A stretch of 64,000 nucleotides of DNA from Lachnoclostridium sp. UBA5725 (GCA_002419585.1 DIGJ01000002.1:62001-126000); one strand, 5' to 3'; positions 44,311-54,677 are shown, numbered from the stretch's first letter. The notes: generated by a model from the letters alone, not told the origin. A program made the numbers and translations.

Positions 44311-45075
44311 GTGAAAAAGATTAGAATATTATTATGTGCTTTGGCACTTGTGACGTTTATGGGGTTTTTATATCTCAAGGTTAATAGTAATATATCAAAT
44401 TATACAACCTCAATAGAATCATATACTATTAATGGATCTTATGTTGAATATCCTTGCATCAATGGGCTAAAGGATCAAAAGAAGCAAGAAGATATTAACA
44501 AACTTTTAGAGGAACAGGTTTTGTATGGAGCTAAGCTTTATACAGGTGAGCCTTTTGTTGATTTTTCTAATCCTAACTTAGAATATAAATTCAAAAGTGG
44601 TGTAGGATTGGCAAATAAATATATTGTTAGTTTTTGGTATAGTTTTAATGAGTATGAATATAGTAATAACCGTATAATTGGAGAAACATATAGATTTTTC
44701 TGTATTACTATCGACATGAAAACAGGTAAAGAAATTAAGCTACCTGACTTTATGGTGATTGATGAGAGACTGATAAATAGCAATGATGGGACCTATATTA
44801 AGACAGATTATGATAGTGCTGCCAACCCAGTATTTCATAATTTTAAAGATGCATTTGAAGTATATACAAAAGAGGAAGAAAGGGATAGTTATCATATTTA
44901 TTCACAGCAAGAAATGATTGATTTGTTAAAAGATACAAGTGGTGAGACAACATGGTATATAGATGAGAATAAAAAGGTAATATTCTATTATACGGAAATA
45001 AACGTTGTTGATATTCCATACAGCGAAATTGCTGATGCAATATATCCAAAATATCGTGAAGCATTGAAAAAATAG
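44311..45075 (+). CDS. RsiV/PdaC-like protein (DUF4163-DUF3298), putative lysozyme-toxin immunity
   Basis: 254 residues starting at GTG with AGGAGG upstream. One N-terminal membrane anchor, then YTINGSYVEYPCINGLKDQKKQEDINKLL (DUF4163-like) and FFCITIDMKTGKEIKLPDF plus the end VVDIPYSEIADAIYP (DUF3298-like). In Bacillus, RsiV of this family binds lysozyme directly. It lies 18 bases after a GH19/lysozyme-type toxin end, so it may bind and block that enzyme outside the membrane. No sigma factor is adjacent. Confidence 0.78.
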   Translation: MKKIRILLCALALVTFMGFLYLKVNSNISNYTTSIESYTINGSYVEYPCINGLKDQKKQEDINKLLEEQVLYGAKLYTGEPFVDFSNPNLEYKFKSGVGLANKYIVSFWYSFNEYEYSNNRIIGETYRFFCITIDMKTGKEIKLPDFMVIDERLINSNDGTYIKTDYDSAANPVFHNFKDAFEVYTKEEERDSYHIYSQQEMIDLLKDTSGETTWYIDENKKVIFYYTEINVVDIPYSEIADAIYPKYREALKK

Positions 45076-45111
45076 AAATAGAAATCTCTATTTAGCTAAG
45101 TGCAAGAGTGT

Positions 45112-45240
45112 AAGCGGTGGAACAAATACCGTTGTGCCATACTGCCTCCCATTTGATATACTATTCCCAAGTAAATCAAATGGGAGGTTTTTATGGATAC
45201 TTCAAGACAACTTTTAGAACAGTGGGTTTAGCGCGTAGTT
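45112..45240 (+). repeat. Mobile-element end remnant, copy 2
   Basis: Same layout as 42552-42675: GCGGTGGAACAAAT, a CCTCCCATTTGAT...ATCAAATGGGAGG stem, then ATGGATACTTCAAGACAAC. The stem is perfect here. No intact frame; 45241-45371 shows nothing else. Confidence 0.6.
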
Positions 45241-45371
45241 AGAGGTCTGGAGACATTGATGAAGTACGAAAAAATAGAGTTAAATACGCAGAAGATTGGT
45301 ATAAGTACTTTAGTAAATAATGATAATAAATTTCTTTAGCACATTAGATAAAAGAAAGAAGGTGTTATTCA

Positions 45372-45652
45372 ATGAATAATATGCGATTACCCATAATATT
45401 AAGTTTATGTTTTATTATGGAAATGAAATTTCTCCTCCGATAAATTCTGAAGAGGCCGATAAAATAATTCAGCATACTTCAATATCTGAAAAAGAATATT
45501 TTGAGGATGTTTATAAGACTGACCCACTTGTATATAATTTTATGTTTACATATATAAGAGTTAAACCATCATTCTATTTAACAGATAATAAATTGGTTAT
45601 TACAAGAGATGAGAATGAGTTTGATGATGTATATATTGACTTTAAGCAATAA
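45372..45652 (+). pseudogene. Frameshifted small gene, unrecognised
   Basis: A start with a ribosome site (AGAAAGAAGGTG) at 45372 opens a short frame, and a second frame from 45407 continues for 81 codons (FYYGNEISPPINSEEADKI and onward). Likely one gene broken near 45405. Position between toxin cassettes suggests an immunity gene remnant; no family recognised. Confidence 0.45.
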
Positions 45653-45654
45653 CA

Positions 45655-46052
45655 GTATTGTTGGTAGTAGAGCCAAGGCAGCGAGTAATAGTATAAAATA
45701 TTCAACAATTAATCCAGGGCCTCTAAGTCAGGATGTAGCAGAAACATTTAGAAGTGCGACATATACTGAATGGACTTTAACCAAAAATACAGTATTTTAT
45801 AGAGTATACTCAGGAAAAGGTAAGGTTGGGCGCTACATGACAAGAGTTCCGCAGAATGGAGCCATGCAATCACAATTGGACCTTGCATTAAATCCAGATT
45901 GGGGAAATAGTGCCCGAAATATTACTAAAGTAGTTGTGCCAAAGGGTACAGTAATATATGATGGTGTAGCAGCACCTCAAACAATTAATGGTGGAGCAGG
46001 TAAATTGCTTGGTGGTAATCAAGTATATATTCCGGAGGTGAAAGTAAAGTGA
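45655..46052 (+). pseudogene. Orphan toxin C-terminal domain (type-46-like)
   Basis: About 130 residues with no core or convincing start. GPLSQDVAETFRSATYTEW, TVFYRVYSGKGKVGRYMTR and the end LLGGNQVYIPEV resemble the polymorphic toxin type 46 domain seen at Rhs/WXG protein ends. It overlaps the start of the next gene by 4 bases, the usual toxin-immunity arrangement. Enzyme activity unknown. Confidence 0.65.
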
Positions 46053-46357
46053 TTCAAATAAAATGCGATTGCAATGAAAGATATGGCATAGAAATTAATA
46101 CTTATAAATTATTTGAGGAAATTAAGAGCTTTTTTGAAGAACAAGTAAAAAATGAAATATTTAAGGATATTCCTGTCACAGAACCTTTTTATGTAGGGTA
46201 TAGCGAAGTAAAAAAAGAGAACATAAAATGGTATGCAACAAAATGGTATAAATGTAATAGTTGTGGATGCTTGTGGGAATTTAACTATGCAGACTTCCCA
46301 GCAAAAGGGTTTGTAAAAAAGTATGAAAACGGAAAGTATACCTTAGAATCTCTCTAA
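46049..46357 (+). CDS. Putative immunity protein with zinc-ribbon cysteines
   Basis: 102 residues starting at GTG, GGAGG upstream, coupled to the toxin end. Cys residues in IKCDCNERYG and YKCNSCGCLWEF could bind zinc. Cytoplasmic, so it suits an intracellular toxin rather than a wall hydrolase. Followed by a clear terminator. Confidence 0.7.
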   Translation: MIQIKCDCNERYGIEINTYKLFEEIKSFFEEQVKNEIFKDIPVTEPFYVGYSEVKKENIKWYATKWYKCNSCGCLWEFNYADFPAKGFVKKYENGKYTLESL

Positions 46358-46365
46358 TGTACATT

Positions 46366-46400
46366 AAGGTCACACAGTTTTCGACTGTTGTGACCTTTTT
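46366..46400 (+). terminator. Rho-independent terminator
   Basis: GGTCACACAGT...ACTGTTGTGACC followed by Ts. A close copy stands at 51792-51827 after another small gene. Confidence 0.85.
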
Positions 46401-46403
46401 CTT

Positions 46404-46768
46404 TTGTTGTATGACCAGCGAAGCTGGACCACATTAGCCGGTGTTAGACCGGTCACGGTAATCGCCAGTGAGCCGTGTAGCCAAATTCGATGCGTTGCAG
46501 TAATGCAGGGTGCTAAGCGAGTGGGTAAAGTAACTTCGAAAGAAGTGCGAGCAATCATGCAGACCGCAACATTAAGTGAATTCTGACGGTTCGTTAAAAA
46601 GGGTCTCTGAAAAGAGAATAAAGGGAAGTCGAGCCTTGGACAAATGGGCGAAGAACATGGAAAGTGGGAAGATACTGGGACGCACCACTGAGGAATCCCT
46701 TGGTATATAGGAAACGGTATGTATGAATAGTATGGTTCGGAAATGGGGAAACCCTACTTGTCACCGTA
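46404..46768 (+). ncRNA. Probable group II intron 5' remnant
   Basis: Structured, GC-richer sequence: GTATGACCAGCGAAGCTGG, AGCCGGTGTTAGACCGGT, GGAAAGTGGGAAGATACTGG and GGTTCGGAAATGGGGAAACC look like domain I-IV segments of bacterial group II introns, recognised from memory. No reverse transcriptase and no domain V hairpin follow; the sequence runs straight into Rhs repeat code near 46769. Call is tentative. Confidence 0.5.
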
Positions 46769-49700
46769 AGGTATGACGAAGCTGGAAATATGATATCATA
46801 CACCGATGCCAACCAAAACCAGTGGACGTACGAATACGATGCTTTAAGCAGAATCACCGGTGTGACCGACCAAAAGGGAGGACCTATAGCGCTTTCCTAT
46901 GGTAGCAGAGGCGAACTACGAAAGCTTACGGATCAGGAGGGAGCAGAAACATCCTACCAGTATGATACCCTTGGCAGGATGACTGAAATGAGCGATGCTA
47001 TGGGCAACCGAGAAAGCTTTCTATACGATAGTTTGGGCAGAGTCATTCAGCAGACCGATGCATGCGGGAATGCGACGGCGTACCAATACTCCCCAGTGGG
47101 AAATCTACTAAGTGTAAAAGACGCAGAAGGCAATACAACTTCCTATACATACAATGCCATCAATCAGATGGTGACAAAAACGGACGCACAGGGTAATGAG
47201 GTATGTTACGAATTACGACGCATTAGGACAGGTCACCTCCATCCTAGATCCTATGGGTGGCAGAACATCGTTTACCTACACACCACGTGGAGAGATAGCC
47301 ACCGTGACCGATGCAAAAGGTGGCGTCAAGACCTACCAGTACGATGCAAACGGTAATCTAAGCAAGACCACGGATGCACTTGGAAACGTGATAGCTTATG
47401 AGTACGATGCGATGAGCAATCAGATAAGGCAATATGCATCCGAGTCAGAAAAACAGACTTGCGCTACCATTTACCAATATGATAAAAAAGGACAAATCAT
47501 ACGGGAAATCAATCCTATGGCACAGGAAAAGACATATTCTTACGATGGAAACGGAAATATTGTTAAAACCATAGATGAGGATCAGTATAAAACAGAAATC
47601 GTCTATGACCTCAATAATCAGCCCGCCAATATGTACTACAGCGACAGCAAGTAAGCTGTATTCCGCTATAACAAAAAGGGGGATTTGGTAGAACTTAAGG
47701 ATTGGACTGGCACGATCAAGATGGATTACGATAAGGTAGGTAACCTTACAAAAGTAACCGATCACAACGGGAAGACAACCGGTTACAGCTATGATGCCAA
47801 CGGAAATAACACAGGTATCGCCTATCCAGACGGCAGTGCAGTCGGTTATACCTATGATAAAAACAACCGGATGACAAAAGTAGTGGACGCGGAACAGCAG
47901 GTAACACAGTATGCATATGATTCCGCAGGGAATACATTGCAAATGCAACAGCCGGGCGCTACCACATCATATACGTATAATAAAAACGGTCTGCCGATAC
48001 AGATATTGCAACAGATGAAGGACGGCACTCAGATGGAAGACAACCTTACCTATGATGCCATCGGAAATATCTTGAGTTCGGTAAAGAAAGGAAGTACATC
48101 AGCGCTTACCGAAGATGAAACGTATTCCTATGATGCAATAGGGCAGCTCCTATCCTATACAAAAGGGCAAAATACCGAATCCTATACCTATGATATGCTT
48201 GGCAACATGACTGAGAAAAGTGTGAACGGTAATCAAGAAGCCACGTATCAATATAATGCATTAAATCAGCTTACCAACAAAACGGAAAACGGAATCACCT
48301 ATAGTTATCGATACGATAAGCGTGGAAACCAGATTGAAGAAATGTGTGGCGACCAGGTAACGAGGAAATATATCTACGATGCAACCAACCACATGGTACT
48401 GGGACGTAATTCAGAAAATGGAGAAAAGTCAGAATACGTCTATAATGGTCTATCCAAGAGAGTAAAGAATGTACAGAAACTGGAACAGACGGATAGTAGC
48501 TATGAGAATTATGAAGAGACTGCGGTAGGCAAAAATAAGCAGGCCTTTCGGACGAAAGAAACGAACTATGTAATCGACTACTTAAGTGATACAAATAATG
48601 ATATACTATCCTATGAAACCGGATTTGGAGCGACCAGAGTAACGTATGGACGCGGAAGTGAACGTCTAAGCCAGAACGTGACAATTTATCCAGAGACACC
48701 GAAAAGCACTCGGACAGATATCGCCAAGGAAAACAATGGAAAATCTTATTTCCAGACAGACCGCCTAGGTAGTGCACTGTTCGCCTCAAATCAAGAGGGA
48801 GAAGTACTTCGATATGCAGACCGGGATGCGTGGGGAAACCTGCAAATACCAATGCAGGAAGATATGAACTCTGCAGGAATTGAGGACAGTTTTGGATTCA
48901 CAAACTACAATTATGATCAAGTGTTAGACCAATATTTTGCACAAGCGAGATTCTATGATGCCAAGCAGGGACGCATGCTCGCGGTGGATCCAGTTAATAC
49001 AGGACTCAATAGGTACCTATATTGTAAGAATGATCCGTTAAACTATATAGATCCTCTAGGGGCTACCGCAAAAAATGTGAAAGCCGGAGTTTCTATATCG
49101 AAAAAAGGCATAGCTACTGCGGCTGCAACGGCTTTAACTGGATATAAAAAAGCACTTTCATCCGTAGGGAATATCGGAAATGCTGGAAGCTCATTTGCGA
49201 ATACGAGTAAGTGTTCTTCAAATAAGGGGACGGGAAAAAGTAATGCAATGTACCCTAAAAGTAGTTATTACACCCTGGGTAATTTCAATAAAGGGATTGG
49301 GATGGGGCTAGTAGATGATTATACAGGGAATCAATTTAACTTAACAACTGGAAAAGGTAGTGCGACTACTAAGGGGACGGGTAAACAAGGGTATCAGAAT
49401 TCTACGATGAATCTAATCATGAAACTTGAGGGAACACCATTCTTAAAACCAAGAATTAATAATAACGGAACGATTACTATAGGTTATGGGTACGACTTCA
49501 CCAAAGAAAGCGACCCTGATATTTTTAACAAATATTTAAAGGTAGATAGTAAAGGCAACATTAAAGTAACTGGTAAAATGTCTAATGAAGATGCAGGAGC
49601 AACTATCAAGAAAGTTGCAGATAAACTAGGAATTACTAGTGCTTTGGATGATTTCATAAAGGGGAAAGGTTTTGGAAATAAAGTAAAACCATTACTGCTT

Positions 49701-49976
49701 AATCAAAACCAATACGATGCCCTATTTAGCTACTTCTATTCCAACGGTAAAAATGTATTTTCTAATTCAAAATATAATGAATGGATTGGGTATGGAGGAG
49801 AATATGCAAACCGAGCGAAAGAAAGAAAAGAGTTAAGAGACTATCTAATTAATAATAATGAAAATTATAACTCTAATATGATAATCGATTTATTTGTCAA
49901 TAGCAAAGGGGCAAATATAAAGTATGATTACAAAGACAGGAGGGAGAATGAAGCCAGTGTATTTAACCAAAAATAA
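46769..49976 (+). pseudogene. Rhs/YD-repeat protein with GH24 lysozyme-type toxin end, broken
   Basis: YD repeats begin near 46769 (VRYDEAGNMISYTD). A frameshift near 47200 and an in-frame TAA at 47652 split the core; from 47655 the frame stays open to 49976. It contains the Rhs end (FYDAKQGRMLAVDP ... DPLNYIDPLGA), then a toxin domain with LIMKLEGTPFLKPR and TITIGYGYDF, the catalytic Glu and following loop of phage-type GH24 lysozymes. The 5' core and secretion signal are lost at the intron-like junction. Next gene overlaps and may encode immunity. Confidence 0.88.
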
Positions 49977-51261
49977 CAAACATACAAGGACAACTAAAAA
50001 TGTAAGGATTTTGATTTTAATTACTTTATTAGCTGTTTTCGTCTGTGCTTGCCAAAAAACAGACAATGACATTAATTCCAATGTAGCACATCAAAGCGTG
50101 GAGGCTATTCCTACACCAAAAAATGATGAACTCAAGTGGAAATGGTACATAAAACCGGATAAATACAGTGATATGTATTTTATAGACAACGATATGATTG
50201 CAGTAACGGAAAATTACGAAAAATATGTAATAGTCAATACTAGTGGTGAAATAGTAATTCCATTTGAGTATTCAAGCGTAGAAAGTTTTGAAGATGGTTT
50301 TGCACTAGTTAAAGACAATGAAAATACCTTTTTTATAAATAAAAAAGGTGAAAATGTTTTTAACACAGTTTTTGAGGATGCTTACAGTTTTAGTGGTGGT
50401 CTTGCTGCAGTAAAACAAGATGGTCTTTGGGGTTTTATAGACAAATCAGGAAATATGATAATAAAGAACCAATTTGAACAAGTGAATAGCTTTAATGAAA
50501 GCTTTGTAGCAGTTGAAAAAAATAACAAATGGGGGGTGATAGATAGTTCTGGAAATATTGTTATCGATTTTCAATATGACTGTATCAACGATTATCATGA
50601 AGGTTTTGCTGCTATAGAAAAAAATGGAAAGTGGGGATATATAGATAAGACCGGAAATGTTGTTACAGAGTTTCAATTTGATAAAGTAGAAAATTATTCT
50701 GAAGGTTTCGCTGCTGTTATGAAAAATGACAAGTGGGGATTTGTTGACAAAAGCGGAAAAATCAGCATTGATCTGAAATATGATGATGTTGGTAATTTTA
50801 GTGAAGGCAAGGCATCTGTTAAATTGTCAAATTATAACAATAGCACAGATGAATGGGCATATATTGACAGCAATGATAATATTGTTATTGATTTTTATCC
50901 ATATGATGCTGCCGGGGACCAAATATTTAGCGTGGGTGAATTTCATGAAGGACTAGCTTTCGTATCCAAAACATTAGTATCCATTATAGATAACAATGGT
51001 AGAAATATATTTTTGGGCGGCGGTTCAGAATTCTTCATAAGTTCATTAAGCTACAATAGTGAATATGATGCTATTCCAGCATATGTTTATACTGATGATG
51101 CTATGAAAATTAAAAAATACGGTCTAATGGGACAAGCAGGGAATCAGAGACTAGAGCCGATTTTTGATTACATAAGCGGGATTTATGGTGACTATGTAAT
51201 CGTGGAAAGTATTGTTAAAGGAGAAAATAAAGTGGGGTTAATAAAAATTTATGAAGAATAA
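49948..51261 (+). CDS. WG-repeat lipoprotein, putative immunity protein
   Basis: 437 residues from the ATG at 49948 (AGGAGG upstream), overlapping the toxin stop by 29 bases. Lipobox-type VCAC after a hydrophobic signal; then six or more WG repeats (LWGFIDKSGNMII, KWGVIDSSGNIVI, KWGYIDKTGNVVT, KWGFVDKSGKISI). Exported and lipid-anchored, it could shield the wall or bind the GH24 toxin encoded just upstream (inference). Confidence 0.82.
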   Translation: MKPVYLTKNNKHTRTTKNVRILILITLLAVFVCACQKTDNDINSNVAHQSVEAIPTPKNDELKWKWYIKPDKYSDMYFIDNDMIAVTENYEKYVIVNTSGEIVIPFEYSSVESFEDGFALVKDNENTFFINKKGENVFNTVFEDAYSFSGGLAAVKQDGLWGFIDKSGNMIIKNQFEQVNSFNESFVAVEKNNKWGVIDSSGNIVIDFQYDCINDYHEGFAAIEKNGKWGYIDKTGNVVTEFQFDKVENYSEGFAAVMKNDKWGFVDKSGKISIDLKYDDVGNFSEGKASVKLSNYNNSTDEWAYIDSNDNIVIDFYPYDAAGDQIFSVGEFHEGLAFVSKTLVSIIDNNGRNIFLGGGSEFFISSLSYNSEYDAIPAYVYTDDAMKIKKYGLMGQAGNQRLEPIFDYISGIYGDYVIVESIVKGENKVGLIKIYEE

Positions 51262-51329
51262 TTAAGGAGATTGGTCATCATGCAGAACCAACGTTCAATT
51301 TTCGCTTTTTGTGTTGGAGTATAGGTCTG

Positions 51330-51425
51330 GTCATAGTGGATAACCGAACCCATTTCGTTACCGATGCTGGAGGAGGAAAAACCACATATGAATACGGCGG
51401 AAACGGAAATGTCATATACTATTAA
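51330..51425 (+). pseudogene. Rhs repeat fragment
   Basis: Reads DNRTHFVTDAGGGKTTYEYGGNGNVIYY in one frame, a YD-type repeat, cut at both ends. Part of the Rhs debris in this island. Confidence 0.65.
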
Positions 51426-51444
51426 AAAATTGGAGATTGAAAAA

Positions 51445-51777
51445 ATGAAAAAGGATGAAAAACAATGGGATTTAATAGATAAGGCTAAACAAGTGCTTAT
51501 TAGTTGGGCAAAGGACAATAATGTGAATGTATTTGCAGTACAGTTTGTTCCAATGTTTGATTTATCACTTGAAGTATATGTATTTTATGATAATGATTTG
51601 GAAATAGAGAAGTATTTAAATAACGGAATATCAAACAAAGTTAAAAAGGTTTTTATTAATGAACTTAATAGCTTAAGATATTTTGAAGATTTTAATGAAA
51701 AAATAGAATTTATCTTTGATTCTAATGAGAATGTTGTAAAAAACTATCAAGGAAGCTACTTTTTTAGACTGAGGTAA
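51445..51777 (+). CDS. Small protein of unknown function, putative orphan immunity
   Basis: 110 residues from the ATG at 51445 (GGAG upstream). Starts MKKDEKQWDLIDKAKQVLISW; no signal, no known motif, mixed alpha/beta. It follows an Rhs fragment and precedes a toxin-island terminator, so it may be an immunity gene that outlived its toxin. Confidence 0.55.
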   Translation: MKKDEKQWDLIDKAKQVLISWAKDNNVNVFAVQFVPMFDLSLEVYVFYDNDLEIEKYLNNGISNKVKKVFINELNSLRYFEDFNEKIEFIFDSNENVVKNYQGSYFFRLR

Positions 51778-51791
51778 ATATTTAAACCCAT

Positions 51792-51827
51792 AGGTCACAC
51801 AGTTTCGGCTGCTGTGACCTTTTTTTC
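51792..51827 (+). terminator. Rho-independent terminator
   Basis: AGGTCACACAG...CTGTGACCT followed by seven Ts; near copy of the terminator at 46366. Confidence 0.87.
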
Positions 51828-51877
51828 ATAGAAAATATGATATACTTATTACATCAAATAGTAATGAAGGTTATCAT

Positions 51878-51980
51878 ATGCATCCGAGTCAGAAAAATAG
51901 ACTTGTGCCACCATTTACCAATATGATAAAAAAGGACAAATCGTGCGGGAAATCAATCCTATGGCACAGGAAAAGTAGTA
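51878..51980 (+). pseudogene. Rhs repeat fragment
   Basis: Close to 47435-47540 of the larger Rhs gene (GCATCCGAGTCAGAAAAA ... ATCAATCCTATGGCACAGG), with an early TAG. Remnant left by recombination between Rhs copies. Confidence 0.75.
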
Positions 51981-52055
51981 CTGGATATGGTCGTCAGGTG
52001 ATTGAATATTATGATTTGTTCAAGAAATATAATCGTTAGAAAGGCGGTTAGTGAG

Positions 52056-52703
52056 ATGATGTATAAAGCTAAAAAGTATATTCTAGTAATAATGATAGTA
52101 GTCTGTTTACCATTACTTATGAGTTGCAGCAATGCCCCTTCTCCAGAGGCGAAGAGTGACCATACAGAAATACCTCTGGACGCAAATGTTGAATCCATAA
52201 AATCAGGCATTCCATATGCCACGCATAGAGTGGAGGAGTGGAGAAATACGATGGTTCTTAACTATATTAATGTTGGTTTTTATGGGAAAGAACAAATAAA
52301 GATCAGAAAAGGAGGTATATCTTATTTCTATTATGAGGAAAATGTTACAAAGAAACTTGATGCAGATGCTTCTGTTGATATCGATATGAATAATAACAGC
52401 ATAGTAGGGTTTTCATCGAGCTATGGAACGCCCAAACAATTAGGTGGCAGCGCATTAATGCTTAATACGGAGAATTGGACAATAGACATCAATGAAGCTT
52501 TTGCCATTGCCGAAGCTGAAATTGGTAAAGATGCCATCTATCAATATGCTAATCCCAAAGTGGTTATTGATTGTTGCGAAACATATTGGGAATATATGGT
52601 ATTCTCGGAACCAGAGGCACCTTATGCGGATATTACAATAACTATTAATCCCATAAACGGTAAAGTGACTGATGTACATGATAATAGAGAAATAAGCAAC
52701 TAG
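52056..52703 (+). CDS. Lipoprotein with PepSY-like end
   Basis: 215 residues. Hydrophobic signal with lipobox PLLMSC. The C-terminal part (INEAFAIAEAEIGKDAIYQY ... ADITITINPINGKVTDVHD) resembles a PepSY-type fold. Function unknown; in this setting it could be another surface immunity protein. The start is the ATG at 52056. Confidence 0.68.
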   Translation: MMYKAKKYILVIMIVVCLPLLMSCSNAPSPEAKSDHTEIPLDANVESIKSGIPYATHRVEEWRNTMVLNYINVGFYGKEQIKIRKGGISYFYYEENVTKKLDADASVDIDMNNNSIVGFSSSYGTPKQLGGSALMLNTENWTIDINEAFAIAEAEIGKDAIYQYANPKVVIDCCETYWEYMVFSEPEAPYADITITINPINGKVTDVHDNREISN

Positions 52704-52789
52704 CTTACTTTGATGGTATTATTGAAAATTTAATAGATATTGTTGGGAAAAATGGTTCCGGGGAGACATCATTATCAGATGATAATTCA

Positions 52790-53767
52790 TTTGTGCAACT
52801 TTCATAAAAATAAAAAATTTTGCTTAAAAAGTGACGCACCCCCTATGTTTTTTCGGCTTATAAGTAAAGGGATAAATTTTCCCAAAGCTAAAAGCCGAAG
52901 TATTCAGGATCAAGGTTCTGATGAAAAGGTAGTTAGTACCTGAACCTTGGAAACTGAATATCGAGTGTAAGGAACAAAAGTCAAACACACTTAGTTGAAA
53001 CCGGAGCAAATTTATTTGTTTTGGGAGTAAACGTGATCTGTTCATGAGTTTGCGGTGATAGACCTGTCGGGAAACCAATACAAGCGAGGAATCATAATAG
53101 AAGAAGCTAAGGTCGGAGCAAGCCAGACAGATGTAATGCTATTGATACGCATTGCAAAGCTTTGACGGATAATGAAACAACTGCAAAAGAAGCAGCCGGA
53201 TGGCACCGGAGCATGATATACATAGAATCGTAAGAGGTTCATTTGAAAGAGTGGTATGTGATGCTGTGAGGAGATATCAATCCTGCCTTACATGTTTCCC
53301 GGTCTATGGCGTGACATTAGTCATAGATGATGCACGGGGTAGAATAAATGAAAAATGTGTGGCTTGTCTGGTAGCATACCGGACAACCGCACTTGCATAT
53401 AAATGGAATACAGAAACAAAAAAGTTTCAACTCACCAGAGGGTACAGAAATACTGTACTTTCTGGTGAGTTGAAAATCGTAAAAGGAAAAAATATAAAGA
53501 TTTTTTTTAGTCCTATCTTGACACAAGCACAGAAGGTGAAGGCGTATTTGATCAAGGGGGCCAGACAGTTGCCGGGGTATGATGAATGGCCCAACCCACA
53601 GTTGGGGTGGGGGGCGTTGTGTTTGGAGGATAGTTTGCCGTTATAAGGATTTTTATAAAATGCATTGTCTCTTTGATTGGCGTATATCATGGGGATGATG
53701 CTTTTTTGATGAAATTTTCAAAGTACGATGTAAGAATAATTACACTTCTACTTATAAGCCGAAAAAA
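52790..53767 (+). repeat. S8-tail dispersed repeat, copy B
   Basis: Same order as copy A. Its right end keeps CTTCTACTTATAAGCCGAAAA, the inverse of its left end TTTTTCGGCTTATAAGTA. A 148-codon open frame (53200-53646) crosses the hairpin and the protease tail, ending LPGYDEWPNPQLGWGALCLEDSLPL in frame; it lacks a plausible start and is probably not a gene. Stems: AAGGTTC/GAACCTT and TTTCAACTCACCAGA/TCTGGTGAGTTGAAA. Confidence 0.85.
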
Positions 53768-53986
53768 GTTGTATTTATACTAAAAAGTGTTATAAATACG
53801 TTCAATGTACTCTAAATTGCGCTCTTGTGTATTCACAAATAGGTGTTCTTTTTGCAGTTGTTTCGATATAATATTTGCAAAAAGTAAAGGAGAAGCTATG
53901 AAAATATGTATTGCTATTGTACATACAGATTGATATAATATAAGTGTAAAAAACAATTATTATGATTTTGGAAGGAGAGATGTTTT

Positions 53987-54295
53987 ATGGCAACAAAATC
54001 AGCTAATTTATATGCACGAATAGAGCCAGAAGTAAAAGAACAGGCTGAAAATATTCTTTCTACGCTTGGAATTCCAACCTCCAGTGCTATTAATATGTTC
54101 TATAAACAGATTATTTTACAGGGAGGACTTCCGTTTGATGTGAAGATTCCGTCTGCAAAGCCTGTCAATATGAGCATTCTATCTGAAGAACATATGAATG
54201 AAGAACTAGAGAAAGGTTATTCAGATGTAAAAGCAGGTCGTACAAAAAAGGCAACTAAGGCATTTGCTGATATCCGGAAGGATTACAATTTATGA
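53987..54295 (+). CDS. RelB/DinJ-family antitoxin
   Basis: 102 residues: N-terminal ribbon-helix-helix LYARIEPEVKEQAENILSTLGIPTSSAINMFYKQI, typical DinJ. GGAGAG upstream. Would bind DNA and neutralise a YafQ/RelE toxin, but the toxin gene that overlaps its end is cut short. Confidence 0.9.
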   Translation: MATKSANLYARIEPEVKEQAENILSTLGIPTSSAINMFYKQIILQGGLPFDVKIPSAKPVNMSILSEEHMNEELEKGYSDVKAGRTKKATKAFADIRKDYNL

Positions 54296-54393
54296 TTTTT
54301 GAGATTGAAGTTTCCGAACAGGCGGATGCAGATCTTAGGGGGATATATGAATATATTGTTCGTATCTCCATCAGATTAAAAATTCGTATTTAA
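54292..54393 (+). pseudogene. Truncated RelE/ParE-type toxin
   Basis: Starts MIFEIEVSEQADADLRGIYEYI, the normal first 22 residues of a RelE/ParE toxin, overlapping the antitoxin by 4 bases, then runs out after 33 codons. The catalytic part is lost to an unrelated sequence, leaving an orphan antitoxin. Confidence 0.8.
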
Positions 54394-54530
54394 TTAAAGT
54401 TGGAGATACGGTTATAAAACAGGAATTTTCAGAGGATGGACCGACGTTGGAAGAATTAATTGTCAAAATAGTTGATGAAAGTGAAGGAACAAGTGGAAAT
54501 ATAATTTCTGGTACTAAGAAAAACTGGTAG
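54369..54530 (+). pseudogene. Fragment resembling a TnpW-type transposon protein
   Basis: A 53-codon frame without start: NSYLIKVGDTVIKQEFSED then GPTLEELIVKIVDE. It resembles the short TnpW proteins of conjugative transposons, recognised from memory. It abuts the broken toxin, so a mobile element probably caused the truncation. Confidence 0.4.
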
Positions 54531-54677
54531 TGAAAATCCAGAGGAAGTTTTGGATAAAATTATTAGAAGAGGATTTTAATTAGATTCTTAAGAGTGCTTG
54601 ATATTGATTGTATTAGCGGTTAAACTATAAGTAGTGATTGGACATGTTACAGTTAAATATTTATTGGAGGTGTTTTA

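Noticed and set aside
46404..46586. 60-codon frame beginning at 46404
   Set aside because: Lies wholly within the structured intron-like block and has no known protein similarity.
52824..53078. Minus-strand open frames in the repeats (also 56391-56588 and 59457-59690) beginning MFDFCSLHSIFSFQGSG
   Set aside because: Their similarity comes from the repeat DNA itself; they lack ribosome sites, differ in length and cross hairpins.
53200..53646. 148-codon plus-strand frame in repeat copy B
   Set aside because: Not open in copies A, C and E and starts inside the repeat without a ribosome site; only the protease tail is recognisable protein.
53899..53934. Short reading frame MKICIAIVHTD with a ribosome site
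   Set aside because: Only 11 codons; probably the start of a lost gene. Not enough to annotate.
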